From DATBLE01 sp038248655 (GTDB lineage: Bacteria; Actinomycetota; Thermoleophilia; Gaiellales; Gaiellaceae): a stretch of 6,757 nucleotides of DNA. The position numbers and the translations under genes are program-made. This document shows, piece after piece, positions 6,631 to 6,757 of this stretch (position 1 is its first letter; each line of letters opens with the position of its first letter). The notes beneath the pieces were generated by a model. That model was not told the origin of the DNA, did no database searches, and saw only the letters and a program-made list of their open reading frames with translations. Location of the stretch: positions 1 to 6,757 of the forward strand of contig JBBRXG010000132.1 of assembly GCA_038248655.1 (NCBI GenBank), read 5' to 3'.

Positions 6631-6655
6631 GTGGGGGGGACCAAGTTCCCCCCAC
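6631..6655 (+). terminator. Strong hairpin just after the UbiB-family gene, possible terminator
   Basis: The stem is GTGGGGGGGA (6631-6640) with TTCCCCCCAC (6646-6655): ten pairs including one G-U, loop CCAAG. It starts two bases after the stop codon at 6626-6628. Position and stability suit a transcription terminator, but no run of T follows (CAGCCCCCGTCATC), so it would be non-canonical. It could instead be an intergenic repeat or protect the 3' end of the mRNA. Confidence 0.5.
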
Positions 6656-6730
6656 CAGCCCCCGTCATCTTCGTTGCTACCCCCCGGGGTTCCCAGGGCT
6701 GCGCGCGGGCCCACCCCCGCTCCGCCCCCC

Positions 6731-6751
6731 GGTGGTGACGATATTACCACC
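6731..6751. other. Short inverted repeat at the right edge of the window
   Basis: GGTGGT (6731-6736) pairs with ACCACC (6746-6751). With G6737-T6745 and A6738-T6744 the stem grows to eight pairs around a CGATA loop. It holds the only AT-rich patch of the tail (ATATTA). It may be an operator or promoter element of the next gene or part of an intergenic repeat; the window ends six bases later, so its context is missing. Bases 6656-6730 are C-rich and show no gene. Confidence 0.4.
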
Positions 6752-6757
6752 CGCGAC

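Noticed and set aside
4898..6655. A 585-codon open frame on the - strand opposite the UbiB-family gene
   Set aside because: Same compositional shadow; low-complexity charged product with no family features, while the + strand holds an intact UbiB-family protein.

Overview
The window is a high-GC stretch (third codon positions almost all G or C) from what looks like an actinobacterium. The fused SecD-SecF, the tgt-yajC-secDF order, and the small phasin-like and UbiB-family genes behind it suggest a deep branch such as class Thermoleophilia. That placement is inferred from gene content and base composition only. All genes are on the + strand and tightly packed.

Bases 2-1643: the 3' end of a PIN-domain (VapC-type) ribonuclease gene runs into tgt (tRNA-guanine transglycosylase), and tgt runs into yajC. 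Both junctions are 4-base GTGA overlaps, where the GTG start of one gene shares bases with the TGA stop of the previous one. Bases 1656-4508: secDF, a single 950-codon gene carrying both SecD and SecF halves, starts 12 bases after yajC and in the same reading frame. Bases 4492-4839: a small phasin-superfamily coiled-coil protein overlaps the end of secDF by 17 bases. These spacings suggest one transcript from at least the PIN gene through the phasin-like gene. YajC and SecDF are accessory subunits of the SecYEG protein-export channel. Tgt is often next to them in bacteria without a direct mechanistic link.

Bases 4840-4957: this is the only sizeable internal intergenic gap (118 bases). It holds two hairpins back to back: a pair of palindromic GGGTCAGACCC direct repeats, then a perfect 13-bp inverted repeat that ends at the presumed ribosome-binding site of the next gene. 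Bases 4958-6628: an intact UbiB/AarF (ABC1, atypical kinase-like) gene with two C-terminal membrane helices. Bases 6629-6757: a non-coding, C-rich tail with a strong hairpin just after the stop codon (possible terminator) and a second hairpin at the window edge.

Most of the window is conserved housekeeping sequence. I see no convincing undescribed system. The points most worth a second look are the double-hairpin element before the UbiB-family gene, the toxin-family PIN gene coupled to a tRNA-modification gene, the long insertion in the SecD periplasmic head, and the structured tail.
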